Of a DNA stretch of 64,000 nucleotides, positions 50,601 through 63,939 are shown piece by piece. The notes under the pieces are model-generated. The model did not search any database. It had not been told where the DNA came from and saw nothing but the letters and a program-made list of their open reading frames with translations. Position numbers and translations under genes: made by a program. Location: the NCBI GenBank assembly GCA_026874595.1, contig CM049306.1, positions 92,557,642 to 92,621,641 of the forward strand. The letters are read 5' to 3'. The first letter of the stretch is position 1. Each line of letters begins with the position of its first letter. This DNA is from Sipunculus nudus. Lineage: Eukaryota; Annelida; Sipuncula; Golfingiida; Sipunculidae.

Positions 50601-52894
50601 ATTAGCTCAGCTGACTATAAGTCATCTGAGCTATAAGCGTGGTCCATTGTCCGTCGTCCGTCCGTCCGTAAGACTGGCATGTTTCGACACCATTGGACCT
50701 ACGAATCTGAAATTTGCCATACAGTTAGATGTCCCAAAAATCTCCTACCATGCCGAAAATTGGGTCAATAGGACTTCGTTCCTTCGAAATATTAAGGAAA
50801 AACCTCAATTTTTTATTAGAAATCTATTTTCACACTTCAAGACTGCCTAATATCAAAACCACTCATCTGGTTTTCTTCATATTTACCATAAATATTCCTC
50901 TATATAGTTCCTATGTACATGCCAGAAATTAAGTCAGTATTATTTAATTTAAAAAAGTTATTGGCCCAAACATAATGAACTTTGTAAAAAAATCAGGAAA
51001 GATATTTGGTCACTTAAGACCAAAAGTGTTAAAGGTAGGGATTTTTTTTCAGTAATACAACTTTAAATGGTCAAAATTTAATTGTATACCAAAAATTAGA
51101 TCAAAATCTGTTAAATTTTTTTTTAAATATTGGCAAAAATATAAAATTGGTACCTTAAATTTTGCCCAAGTTTGACCATGGCATTTTTTTTTCCTGTAAG
51201 TACTGTGGATTTAATTTTCACAGCATGTTTTTGTTAGCATTTTGTCTGTTAACACCAAAAATTTGAAACCAGTTGATCAAAAACTGTAGATTTTATTCAA
51301 GTTTTTAAGCACCATGTCACATCAAGTTTACATCAAGCTAGTGTTATGCAGTTTGCTAGAGCTCAGCTCCCCAGCTTCAGCTCTAAGCTCCTTAAATTTA
51401 GCATACAGTTAGATGTCTCCAAAACGCCCTACCATGCCAAGAATTTTATCACTAGGACTTAATTCCTTCGAAATATTAATGAAAAACTTCAATTTTCCAT
51501 TAAAAACCCATTGTTACACTGTAAGACTGCCTAATATCAAAACCACTGATCTGACTTTGATCATAATATACATATTTTTCTATACATTCGCTATGCACTT
51601 GCCAGAAATGATGTCAGTATTGTGTAATTGTTTTAAGTTATGGGCCCAAACATAATGCACTTTGTAATAAATCAATAAATATATTTACTCCCTTAACAAG
51701 AGGATTGCTGAAGCTAGAGATTTTTTGTCAGGGATGTAACATTATTTAATCAAGATTCAATTGAATACCAAAAATTAGTTCTGAATTTTTCAAATGTTAT
51801 AAGTTATTAGTATAAATATAAAATTAGTACCTTAAATTTTTCCCAACTTTGACCATGGCACGTTTGTTTCCTGAGAGCACTGTTGATATAATTTTCATAT
51901 CTTGCACACATAAGGATTTCATCTTTGTAGTTTAGAAAGCTGAAAGAAATTGGCCAAATATTGTAGCTTTTATTAATGTTTATATGAGATCATGTCAGAC
52001 CCAGGCTTAATCCAGCCCCTCTTCAGTCACCTGTATGTTGACCTTGTTGACCTTTCATCAGATTATGCATGCTTGAGCGAAGCATACACTGGGGCAGCCA
52101 GGCAGCTAATGCCCAGCCACAGTTGATCCAGGTGTCCAACCCAACTCATCTAGTAGTTGTTTTGAAAAACAACATAACAATAAAAAATAAATTAATAATT
52201 TTGTATTTTTTTTATAACAAATTAAAGAAAAATTAATAGAAAAGGAATTTGTTAGTTGAAGAGTAACAGAAAATTAACTTGCAGTTACTGATGATGTAAG
52301 AATCTTGTATGGATGGATAGAATGTCAATGTCAATGTTATTCCAAATAACACCATGCAGTCACCTATGGTATTTTTCAGTGAAATTTTAATGATAAAAAA
52401 ATAAATCATATTATTCATTACTAATCATTAGGGATCATATGAAGGAAATTAATGATAGACAAAGATGCAGATGATAATATTAATCTAGATTCCTACTGTG
52501 TCTAGTGTGTAGATTGATGTGAAAGTAGTCCAAAGTGAATATATTACATTTATTTTTTTTAATATAAATAAAAGCCATACACAAGGTACTAATGATCATT
52601 ATTTAAATTTGTGAAATTTGTATATTCTGGATTCTCAACATCTTTGTTTTGCTAAAACTGAATAAATACTTGACATGGTGTGAATGTTAATAAAATGGTG
52701 TTAATAAAATAAATGAAATCAATCCTCTTCCCTGTCTCCAAAGATACTATCAAAATCATACATAAGCTAAACACCAACAACTCATAAAAAAGCTTATATT
52801 TATTACCACACAAAACAAGCATGTGCCTCTTTCCCAAATCATATTTGTTATCATATATAACAGCTGAGCGCCGTGACCCATGGGTCCCTTGTTT
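50601..52894 (+). mobile_element. Family A repeat copy A5
   Basis: Starts TTAGCTCAGCTGACTATAAG and ends CAGCTGAGC, GCCGT, GACCCATGGGTC, CCTTGTTT. It has two tandem units offset by about 683 bp, as in A2. Its 3' tail carries an internal deletion (after about 52690) compared with A2. Confidence 0.87.
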
Positions 52895-53569
52895 TTTAAT
52901 ATAAATAAAAGCCATTAAACCAGGTACTTATGATCATTATTTAAATTTGTGAATTTTGTATATTCTTGATTCTCAACATCTTTGTTTGGCTAAAACTGAA
53001 TAAATACTAGACATGGTGCGAATGCTTTGCAAATGTATTTGAATACGAATATGAATGTGTACTGCATTAAAAAATTTTATTGCATAAGAATGGGAATTCA
53101 GGTAAAAATGAAAGTATTTGAAACCAGTGCAGATACTTTCAAAATGTATTCATGAATGCATTTATGAATATATTCTATAATATTATTTCAATAATCATTT
53201 CAGTTATATTTTATTTTAAAAAATCATGATTTTCTTATTATTTTTTTAAATAAAAATTATATTGGCACAATATTTGTTATTAAATTTTAATAAATAGTTA
53301 AACTCTTTTATAATATGTGCTGCTTATAAGTTATATGGCCGAGTCAAAATCTGTGTGACAATAGCACTCCATTTGTTAATAAAATAAATGAAATCAATCC
53401 TCTTCCCTGTCTCCAAAGATACTATCAAAATCATACGTCAGCTAAACACCAACAACTCATAATAAAGCTTATATTTATTACCACACAAAACAAGCATGTG
53501 CCTCTTTCCCAAATCATATTTTTTATCATATATAACAGCTGAACGCCGTGACTCATGGGTCCCTTGTTT
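52895..53569 (+). repeat. Tandem second 3' tail of family A
   Basis: Directly after A5 the tail restarts at TTAATATAAATAAAAGCCAT and runs, undeleted, to a second terminus (CAGCTGAAC, GACTCATGGGTC, CCTTGTTTT). There is no second 5' end, so this is a duplicated tail and not a second full element. Confidence 0.8.
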
Positions 53570-53692
53570 TAAAGTGTGTGTTTACTAAGTACAAATTGTT
53601 TTAACCATACTCAAAAGGTGGCAGCACCTGGCAGTTACTGCAAAAAATTCAAGTATTTTATGTCCACTGCTAGTGACACTTGTTGGTGATTA

Positions 53693-54905
53693 CAGACGAA
53701 GCCGCTTAATTGCAAGAGGCATTTGTCAAGCAAATTTGTTGCAATTTACCGAAGTTGCATTTAGGCGAAGTTCACCGTCTAACATGTGTAAGGGGAAGCC
53801 GAATGATCGATTGGACCGCCGAATATCTAATTAATTTAGCATTTGTTTTGTAACACTATTCGTATTGTGATAAAGAATAAAAACACCAGTATTAGATAAT
53901 TTTTATTAAAAATAAAAAAAATATTTACAAGAGAACACATTAAAAGCCAACCCATAGATAGTTATTAAAGATCACATATATTAACAAAGGCAATATACTT
54001 CATATACAAAAAAAATATACAAAATATGCAAAATGTCCGATGTAATTTACATAATGTCACACCTAAAGAACTCTGTGATTTGCTTCTGTTTTATGGTGAG
54101 TTGAGCTGTGTCCTGCACGTGTGTCTCCAGTGCGCAAAAGTGTTCTATCTGGCACTAAGACTTGTCTGACTGTTCCAAATAATATGCGTGACGTATTTTA
54201 ACCTATAGTCCATGATCGAGCCAGAACAGTTTTGACTACCGAATTCGGGGACTAAATGCCATTATGTTTTTCAGTTACTACGGTATCTGAACTGTATGAA
54301 AACATGTGATGGACGTGCAGCATGCCCAGCTAAATGTCTTTTTGGTGGCCATCTTTAAATTATGTGCATTTTATAAATAAATTTAATTTTTGTTAATTAT
54401 TTGGTTCGTGATCGATCTGGTCCACATTATGTTAACCAAGAGCTTTTAAATGACGAACATAACTTTCTACATATATCCAAACAAATGTTTATGAATAATA
54501 TGAGGTAAATATTAAAATATTGATCATTTTGTATTAAAAAAAAAAACACGCCATTTTTCTTTTGAGTATGAATATATTTTGCAAAATAAACATTTACTTC
54601 AAATGTTTTGAATGCCTAACATATCTGTATGCAAAATAACACTGATATGGCATATTTTCTAGCGAAATTACTAGATTTCAGGCTTTTGAAGTAATACTGG
54701 GTGGTAACAAGATTAAAATCACCTAATATCGCCCATCAGCAGTTATGTTATTTTTAGTTTGAATTAATCATTACAGATGTCAAGAGGTCAGCTTTTATCA
54801 GCTTCTATTATTAAAATATTAAAAAATCTAGCAAAGTATACCCTATAATAATACGAGAATCAGGATTTAATTTAAAAAACAGTCTTAATGCGAACCTGTG
54901 CATTG
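53693..54905. repeat. Left arm of a large inverted repeat
   Basis: The outer end is TA followed by CAGACGAAGCCGCTTAATTG. The inner end is TTAATGCGAACCTGTGCA. The part from about 54220 to 54905 matches the reverse complement of 59105-59820 closely; the middle is more divergent. Confidence 0.78.
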
Positions 54906-57900
54906 GTATATACATCAGGCATAATGCTTTCATGATTACATGCTAGACCATTATAGGGATGGTATTGATTCATTTTCAGTATATTTATATTTATTATAAT
55001 ATAGTTTTCAGTTAGTTTGATGTATAAATAGTATAAAATCACTTGATGGACGTTTCAAATTCAAGGCTAAAGGTATATTTGTGCCTGTTATACACTATAT
55101 GGCAGCTTTGTTTTTCCCGTTCTTTAACATAATAGATATTTGGATTTAGAAACGATTTTGTCTGAAATAAAAATGAACTGATATAGCAAATGTTTAGTAT
55201 ATCGTTACACTTTTGTTCAGCCCATATCCTGGTTAACATTTAAGCTTTAATATAATAATGTTATTTGATATAGGGAAAAGCAGTAGATAATTTTGAAACA
55301 TAAGAACATTGCTACTTTATGCATATTCTCTCTCTCTCTCCCTTTCTCTCTCTCTCTCTCATATTTTATATCATATTTATATTTATTTTATTTTACTACT
55401 TTTTTATACTGCCCCCTTTGTATCTCTTTGAAACGACCCCACCTGTCGTAGTAAATAGAAACTACCCTCATAGTCCAGTAAAACAGGGTTTCATTTTGGA
55501 AAAAAAATTGACAAATTATTTTGCTACCATGCATTCCTCTAAGGTACTCAGGCTGATATATAAAAAAGTCAAAAGGAATCCCAGAGAAAGGAAAATATAG
55601 ATAATTTTATTTACCATAATGCCATAAAAAGCCACATTTAAATTTTCATGGACACACGTTTTATAATAAAGAATGCTTCATACCTTTTGAACAATGTGTA
55701 TTATAATTAAAAAGCATAGTTCATTCACTGGAAAAGGCAAGGGATGTAAACACTTTACCGCCAAACATTTAGATATATAAAAAGGTTTCGACTTTTGACT
55801 TTTTAAAGCCAGTTTTTTTTTATATTATATTAATTTACTATTGGGTCTTTTTCCGATTTATATGAACCTCTTTATGGATCAATGAACAGAAATAATTGGA
55901 ATATACATTTCATTATTATATATTACAGGAAAATGTATAGTGCAAAAATATATTTGAATGTTAATTTTAATATTTATTTTTAAGCCTGGACAATAAAAGA
56001 ATGAAAAGATTACTGAATGACGGACTCACTGAGTGAATGAATTAATATGTACGACAAATTTTCACAAAGACTAGATGGTTTTTACAAAACGTACATAGTG
56101 AATCACTCTTATTGATGAATGAATGGAAACATGCATGGCTTTTTAACTGCAAAGACAATGTTATGTAGGCGTAATTTATTTATTTAATTAATTATTTTTT
56201 GCAAGAGTGGTTATGCCTAGAATTTTTAGACAGTTTCTAAGTATATTTACTCAAATTCTAGAATAAGCACACAAAACGGTTAAACGTATGGTTTCGACTA
56301 AAATGGAAATCAAAGAAAATTTGTCTAAAACAATTAATTATGTCCTCATGAAATATTGGAGGCAAATCAATCCCTTGATTTCTAAATGATTTTTACATCT
56401 CAATTTTGAAGTCCATTGACAGAAAAAAATTCTTAACGTATTGGTCAGCAATTCTGAAGGTCTGTGGGTTGTCTGATCCAGCATTTTTCTGATTACTAAA
56501 TACCAGCGCCGCATACAGTGTTTTATGTTTGATTTATCATAGACATGTGTCAATGAAAAATATAATCTCTTATACCTATAAATCTATCACAGTTTAAAAA
56601 ATTGACAAAAAATTGGTCTTAGACAACGTATAATATATGTGATGACATATAATAAGAATCATTTTCACATAATAATGATTAGCTCTAGTGACCAGCTACT
56701 TAAGGAAAAGAAGATGGCCCAGTTTAAAATGTTTTCCAACCTTTTATAGACGTGCCTATTTTAACGAATCGATCATTCTCTTACTGGAGAGTGAATGAGA
56801 TATTCACATGCGTGATTCGCGTAAAAAAAGTAATCTGAAATAGACCTATAAAATATTTGCTCTCCAAGGGGGCCGCTTAAAACATCAGAGTGACCCAGCA
56901 TTGATTTCACGCCATGTTTCGACACCTTTTTATCACAAAGCCCATGCGTCCTTATTAGTGTGAAAATCAAAAGTCAGTTGAGCTAAACAAAAACACCTTA
57001 ATACTCAAAAACCGAATATGTAATGTTTATTTTACTTTTCAATTTATGTGGTTTATTGTATGATCATAAACAAAATCACAATTAACGAAATCATAAACCA
57101 TAATATCGTAGAGTATAACCAAAGCTATTGTTAATATAATATGCAATAAATAATTTCAATTGCACACAACTTCAGAGAAACTCTACAGGAACCTTTTACG
57201 GACAATTTTGAATAATTTTATTACTTTATTTGTAACGTTTTTGGTTAATGCGTGTAATGTTGTTTTATTTCTAATTACAGAGACTGTAAAATATGTGAAG
57301 TCTCGGAAAATGTTATGGTATACGCATGTGTACAAGACAGCATATTTTCTCTGGTGATATTTCTGACCGAATGCTTGCAGCCATATTGAATGCTTAAAAA
57401 AAACTGCTCGTGTGTGTAATGTTTGTTTTCAAGATATTAAGTTACTTGTTGAATATCCTGGATTCCATCATAGGTTATCTGTCTTTGTGTTTCTTTCAGG
57501 TCTTATCATGTCCCCTGCTTATCATGTCCCCTTGCATGGGGTAGTTGTGTGTAGGTGTGGCCAAAAGCAGGTCTTTAACTGGAAGTCCTGAGTGTACATC
57601 ACACATTCTTGTGTACTTTTAGAGTGGTTAGGGATCACTGAAATATTTTATAATATGATTTATGAGTTAGTCAACAAATTTGCATATTCATCTGCCTAGA
57701 AGGGGCTGCAAGGGACACCCCCTCACCAACCCCGTTATATTCTCAGGAACAGCAAGTATCCCAAAATTGTATGCCAAAATCAGTGACATGTCAAATGTTG
57801 AAAGATTTAGTTTTTTTTGTGGCACCGACTTTATTGACCTGTTTTTATGGGCAAACGCCTTTTATTTTTATCCCTTTTCAGCTTCTGCATCAAAATCTGT

Positions 57901-59104
57901 AACGATGAAACTGCAGGCCGAATGATATAATTTTTCACAAGAATTATCCTTGGGTAGGGTTGCCTCAGTTATATAAGAATACACCGAGTACATTGATCAA
58001 GGAAACCTGAGGTCTGTCTGTATCAAACTTAGTATCAAACGCGGGGCTGCAATGGTCTATTCTGCAAACCTGTTGTTTCAAATTCTGTAAAATTTGCACC
58101 AAAACCATTCTTATATGTCCTTCTTTAATCATAGTTTACTTAAATGATTTCGGCTGAATTATTTGAACGTTTTAAATAAAAGGACATTTAAATAATTTAG
58201 TAAACAAAGCTTGTACATTTGATGTAGTAACAGACTGAGCTCTCTTGGTATAAAAGCAGAGGTCTACTGGCAACATAAAAGTTATTGGTGTCCATGTCTA
58301 ACGTATGTGCAAGATAAATGCACGAAAAAAATATCTGTATTCTGGTTTTACTTTCAATAGACTTAACATTTTCGATAAAAATTTTATGAATATGTAAGCA
58401 TGAAAAAAAAGAGTTGGCGACAGGCCAAGATTTTGTCTCTATCTATTTTTATCTTTAGCAGAACGCCAACTGTTTCAGATTAGGCAACAGGTTAAAAGTA
58501 CAGTCAGTGCAGCCCGGTAAAGGCCAGTAGCTTCACCTGGCACTTAGCCACAGTTGACATTGGGGGCAACTGCCTTCCTCAGTTGAACTTTGTCAGCGTT
58601 GTTGACCAAACTCAAGAACATTTCATGTATCAACCTGAAATGTTGGTTTGTCATTGATCGTTGATATGATTTTTGCACAGTGTATGTTCCTGTTTAAAAC
58701 AGTTGGGATTTTATATATCAGCCTGAAATTAGGCATATTTTGTACAGCTCCGTCATGTACAATACCTTTGGCGCCATCTACAATAGTTTCATGTATCTAG
58801 GCATATAGCCTAAGGGTGGTTTGAATTATCTTCATGGAATTCTGTATGTCCATACATACTGAATGGCTTTCTTATAAACAAAACTGGTGGTGCCATTTAC
58901 AATCAGTTTTGTGTTGTATATAAGCTTTTTTACCAGGAGTGACGCTGTGTTACTGGTGCTTGCACTTGGGTTCAAAATGTTTGGTACTTGTTATGTACAT
59001 GTACGTGTCACACATGTACCTCAAAAGCAATCAAGCACTTTTCATAAAATGATCAAGCATGTTATCATGGAAGCATTATTCTAACTGATGTAAACCCCAC
59101 TGCA
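54906..59104. other. Spacer of the inverted repeat, no gene recognised
   Basis: AT-rich 4.2 kb. It holds a CT microsatellite (55327-55360). A short stretch near 58680-58900 with GGCGCCATC and GGTGGTGCCA resembles the other repeat families. Short frames (for example 57680-57925) have no domain. If the arms belong to one transposon, a transposase would be expected here, and none is visible. Confidence 0.5.
55327..55360. repeat. CT microsatellite
   Basis: Two (CT)n blocks joined by CCTTT. The hydrophobic frame over it is an artefact. Confidence 0.95.
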
Positions 59105-60196
59105 CAGGTTCGCATTAGGCCTGTAGGCCTCGTTTTTTTATGAAATCCTGATTCTCGTCAAATTAAAAGATATACTTTGCTAGATTTTTCAACATTTTGA
59201 CAATATAGGATGATAAAAGGTGAACTCTTGACCCCTTTAATGATTTATTTAAACTACAATAACTTGATTGCTGACGGGCGATATTAGGTGAATTTACTCT
59301 TGTTATCACACAGCATCATTTCAAAGGCCAAAAAACGATTAAATATTGCTGAAAATATGCTATATCTTGATTATTTTGTATACATATATGTAAGGCCTTC
59401 AAATTATTGGAATATAAATATTATTTTGCAATATATATAAATATATTCTAACAATAAGGTTTTTTAATTTAATTTTTAATACAAAATGAATCAATATTTT
59501 AATATTCATCTCAAATAGTTCATCAAAATTTGTTTGGGTATCTGTAGAAAGTTATATTTCGCCATTTTATTTGCACTTGGTAAATATAATGTGGCCAAGA
59601 CCGATCAAAAACCAAATTATTATCAAAAATTAAATTGTACACAATAAATTGACATATTTTAAAGATGTCAAAAAGACATTTAGCTGGGCATGCTGCATGT
59701 CCATCACATGTTTTCATACAGTTCAGATGCTATAGTAACTGAAAAACATAACAGCATTTTGTCCCCCTATTTGGTAGTCAACCCCATTTTTGGGGGGTCT
59801 GGCTCATGGACTACTACCATTGTTAACCCACTTCAAAGAGATGTGTGCTGTGACCGTATCGAACTGCATCACCGAGCACAGGGTAATTAAGGTCCTTTGT
59901 ACACTTGTGCACCTGCAGTTATCACAGCGGCTACTTTTGAAGTTCCGGTCTATGATCATTAATGGGATAACGCAAACACAACTCACAGACTCATTGAAAT
60001 ATTGCATTTAATGTGAGTTTTCTACCTTTCTGCCTATATTTTCCCTTGCGTTGATCGGAAGTTTGCGATTATGAGGCTTCCGATTATGCGGCGCGTTTTT
60101 AATGATAACATATAGGAAATGGTTTTGGTTTTCAGAATTTCTTGCAAATAAGCGGCATTTTCTGTTAACCGACTTGCAAATAAGTGGCGTCGTCTG
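59105..60196. repeat. Right arm of the large inverted repeat
   Basis: Reverse-complement match of the left arm. Inner end CACAGGTTCGCATTAGGCCT; outer end, reversed, TA then CAGACGACGCCACTTATTTG. The two arms face each other about 4.2 kb apart. Confidence 0.78.
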
Positions 60197-60894
60197 TAGT
60201 GAAATTAAATGTGCTGATTCATCATATAAAAATTGAAATATCATATTGTATTATTATCTTGTGAGACACACTCCAAAACCAATCCCAACCAAGGTAAGAA
60301 TGAGAGCAATCACTGACCCAAATTTGAATGAAATCAGATTAAATTTAGGAAAGTTATCGCAAGGTAACTAAAACCTGACGGACAGACACACAGACAGATG
60401 GACAAACCCAAATCAATGTCCCCTATTCCTTCCAAGGAAGCGGGGGACAAAAATGTCAACAAGTGTCAACAAATTGGCCTTCCCATTCCTACAAAATGTA
60501 CAAGTTTGACTTAATTAACTTGGTCAATGTATTTATTAGGTATATGGTAATTCTATAAAGCAAATTTCACAGTATATTGAATGTACAAAAATGATCCATT
60601 ATCAGTCATTTCTTTCAACAACCATTTTTCCAATCCATGAACTCTATGCGACCTTAATCACATATTCATTCAATGAATAATCATGTAAATAGCTCTCGTA
60701 ACCATGGGAATGGAAGGCTTTCTGGGTTGAGCGTTTTGAGCTCATCATAATTACATGGGCGGCTCCAGGATTTAGGAAAAAAAGGGGGTGGGGGGTCCAA
60801 CCCAGGAGTACTTATAAAAAAACTGAAAAAAAGTTCCGCAGGTCCGGAAAAGGGGGGTGGGGCAGTCGCAAAATTTTGTCTGAAACCCTTCAAA
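60197..60894. other. Repeat-like flank
   Basis: Contains GGACAGACACACAGACAGAT and a CGGGGGAC word near 60440 typical of mollusc repeat ends, and a G-rich GGGGGTGGGGGG stretch near 60783. No gene; the minus-strand frame 60681-61052 is made of these repeats. Confidence 0.45.
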
Positions 60895-60940
60895 CAAGGG
60901 ACCCATGGGTCACGACGCTCAGCTGTTATATATGATAAAA
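60895..60940 (-). repeat. 3' terminus of a reverse family A copy
   Basis: Reading minus, it ends CAGCTGAGCGTCGTGACCCA then TGGGTCCCTTG. The next inward block of family A appears only at about 63940-64000, so the copy seems split by the sequence between. Confidence 0.7.
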
Positions 60941-60972
60941 CAAGGCCTACAGGCCTAATGCGAACCTGTGCA
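60941..60972. repeat. Isolated inner-end word of the inverted repeat
   Basis: GGCCTACAGGCCTAATGCGA then ACCTGTGCA, the same terminal word found at 54885-54905 and, reversed, at 59105. Confidence 0.7.
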
Positions 60973-61139
60973 AAGTTTGGGAGTATGAATGAAGGTTTAT
61001 TTTTAAAATTTAATATTGATCCTCCTATGTCCTGCATATCTACCTTAGTCATTATGATTTCAACAAAATGGACGTTTCAGACCTGCAAGTTTTGGACTAG
61101 GACATTTTAAAACTAGAATACGGGTGGTCAACAAGCGAC

Positions 61140-62284
61140 TACAGTATTAGCATGGATGTCTGCAGCCGAAATGTATATGTAGGTTGTGCCACCTACCACA
61201 AAATCCAGAAAGGTGTCTAAGCTGTGTACATATGCAAAATCTTAGGCAGATAAGTCAAACCACTACTTGTATATGAGTGATTTTATCCCACTGCAGACAA
61301 ACAGAAGGATACTGTGCAAAAATGGTGGCAGGTGGCCCACCAATCTTGTGTATGATTAAGAGCTATGTAAGATCTATACACATGCAAAATTTCAGGGGGA
61401 TATGTCAATCAATTCTTGAGATATAAGCCTGGATGTCAGCAGTGTAAACATAAATGTAGGTTGCGTCACCTGCCACAAAATTGAGAAAGCTGTCCAAGTT
61501 GTTTATAGGAGGTGCCACCAGTTTTGCGTATGATAAAGAGCTATATGAGATCTACACATGCAAAATTTAGGCCCAATCAGTCAAAAGGTTCCTGAGATAT
61601 AAGCTTGGATGTTTGCAGCGTAAATGTGAATGTAGGTGGCGCCACCTGTCATACCTTGGATGTCTGCAGCGTATATGTGAATGCAGGTGGTGCCACCTGT
61701 CATAAAATAAACCTGCAAAATTTCAGGTGGATAACTCAAACACTGCCGAGATATGAGTGATTTTATACCAAGGCAGATGAACAGATGGACACTGTGCCCA
61801 TACATGCAAAATTTTGGCCAAATCGGTCATACGGTTCCAGAGATATGAGCTTGGATGTCTGCTGCGTTAATGTGAATGTAGGTGGCGCCACCTGTCATAA
61901 AACCAAGAAAGCTATCGAGGATGTATACACATGCAAAATTTCGGGTGGACAAGTCCAACCAATGCAGAGATATGAGTGATTATATCCCAAGGCCGATGAA
62001 CAGATGGATGCTGTGCAAAAATGGTTGCAGGTGGCGCCACCATTTTTAGTGTATGTTATAGAGCTATCCAACGGCTACATTTGTGCAAAATTTGGGCAGA
62101 GAGGAAAGGTCAGACGTCAACCAAAAATGAGGGCGCAGCAGTTCACATGTGACCTGATCATAATCCTGAATTTAAAAAAATTCCGCCCAGTGGTTATGGA
62201 GGAGTTCTCCGGAAACCTATGGGACGGCAGCGTCCGACTGAAAACATAGTATCCGCAAAACTCTGTTTTGGCGGATACAACTAG
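61140..62284 (+). repeat. Tandem-repeat field ending in a CTAG hairpin terminus (family D)
   Basis: Degenerate units repeat AGGTGGCGCCACCT (61634 and 61880; a near copy at 62019), GAGATATGAGTGATTTTAT and GCAAAATTT. It ends with hairpin arms TATCCGCAAAAC and GTTTTGGCGGATA (62250-62277), then CAACTAG. The ending resembles families B and C. A 5' end was not located. Confidence 0.65.
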
Positions 62285-63939
62285 GATGTATCTGTCAGTA
62301 TATTTTGGATATGTTCCTTTTTGGCCAGGGAGGATTATTTGGACAGATGAACGGACAATTTGGTAGCATGGTTATTGAGGAGAACATTTTTTTTAGCTTC
62401 TTCCCTTAAAAGCTAAGAAACAAGCAAAATCCGAAAAAATTTTTAGATGACAAATTTTTTGCAAAAAAATTTGGTGATGCTAGCTCCTGCCCTTTTTGAG
62501 ATAGCTATGACGCACGACAGACAACGGAAGACGGACGACGCCACACCATTGCATAAGCTCACAGATTGGCTAAAAATGCAAACCAAGTTTTTTCAAACAG
62601 TTGAAAGATATAGTTCAAATAGTTCTAATCTGGGCATTCTGCGTCTAGACGATGTGTCAAGACACCAGACAGAGCCAGGTCAGTTGCCATGGTGATGCCT
62701 GGACCACATCTGGTTGAACTGAGTGACCTCTTGACTTGGCTGCTGAAACTCCGCATGTTGTCAAATCTGTTTTCAAACACAGAAAGCCTTTTTCAATTGG
62801 CTACACTGCTTTTATAAAGCTGCATTTAACCAACCTATTCTGATAAAACTGTCAGAACCCTACCATAGAATAATTCTTGTAAAGTTTAAACAAACCAACT
62901 TAACAGTTTCATCATAAAACAGTGTTTAAGCTAGAAGAGTTTAAAATTACATTTTTGCTTGTAAAAAAACAGATCAATGTAGGTGGAGCCACTAATACCT
63001 CAATTTCAGATATGACTTATGTGACAAACATTGGAATAAAATTTGGTGATGATAGCTCTAGCCTTTTCTGAGATTTTAATTTTAATGTGCTTTTTTTGGA
63101 CAGATGACTCATGTAACTCGGCCAAACATCTCCGAAATGGAACCATTTGAACAAACTTGAGAAAGATTATTCCAGGGATCATTTCTGTGAAATATTGGAC
63201 AATTTGGCTGGACATTTTCGGAGAAGAAGATTTTATACCTTTTTTTAACTTTTCCTGTATAAACTCTAAGAAAATCACTGAATCAAAACCATTTGAACAA
63301 ATTTGAATTATCAACATCTAAGGATCATTCATGTGTGAGATTAAAGAATTTGACCCATTTGTTTTTGAGAAGAAGATCTTTGCAGCCACTGAGCAGAATT
63401 GGGCTGTTATAAAATTTGACTATATTCAGTTTCCCATAACTCGGCCAAAAGTCACTGAACTAGGAGACGATTTGAACAAACTTAGGAAAGCACTACCCAA
63501 TGAGCATTTCTGTGCAATATTAAACAATTTGGCTTTACGCTTTCAGAGGAGAAGTTTTTTTGTAGCCCTCTGTATGCTTCGGGCACCGTTGACCCCCCCC
63601 CCCCCCCCCACAAAAAGACTCATGCAGGTGGTGCCACCAATACCTAATTTTCAGATATGACCTAAGTGACCAACATTAACATAAAATTTGATGATGATTG
63701 CTCCAGCCGTTTCTGAGATTTTAATTTTAGCATGCAAATGATCAAGTTCAACTTCCTGTAACTCAGTCAAAAATCACTGAACTGGAACCATTCGAACAAA
63801 CTTGAGAGAGATTGTTCCAAGGAACTTTTCTGTGAAATTTTGGACAATTTGGCTGGACAGTTTCAGAGATGAAGATTTTTAAAGATTTTAAGCTTTTTCT
63901 CTATAAAATCTAAATAAATGCAGATACCAAATGGAGTAT
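62285..63939. repeat. Second tandem field, units of about 322 bp
   Basis: CATTTGAACAAACTTGAG-type units recur near 63145, 63467 and 63788 (spacing about 322), each followed by GACAATTTGGCTGGAC or a close match. AGGTGGAGCCAC and AGGTGGTGCCACC lie near 62981 and 63625. Poly-C at 63593-63609. No coding capacity is believable. Confidence 0.65.

Noticed and set aside
55319-55600. 93-codon hydrophobic frame
   Set aside because: Generated by the CT microsatellite and T-rich sequence.
63331-63660. 109-codon plus-strand frame
   Set aside because: Made of 322-bp tandem units and a poly-C tract that gives the proline run.
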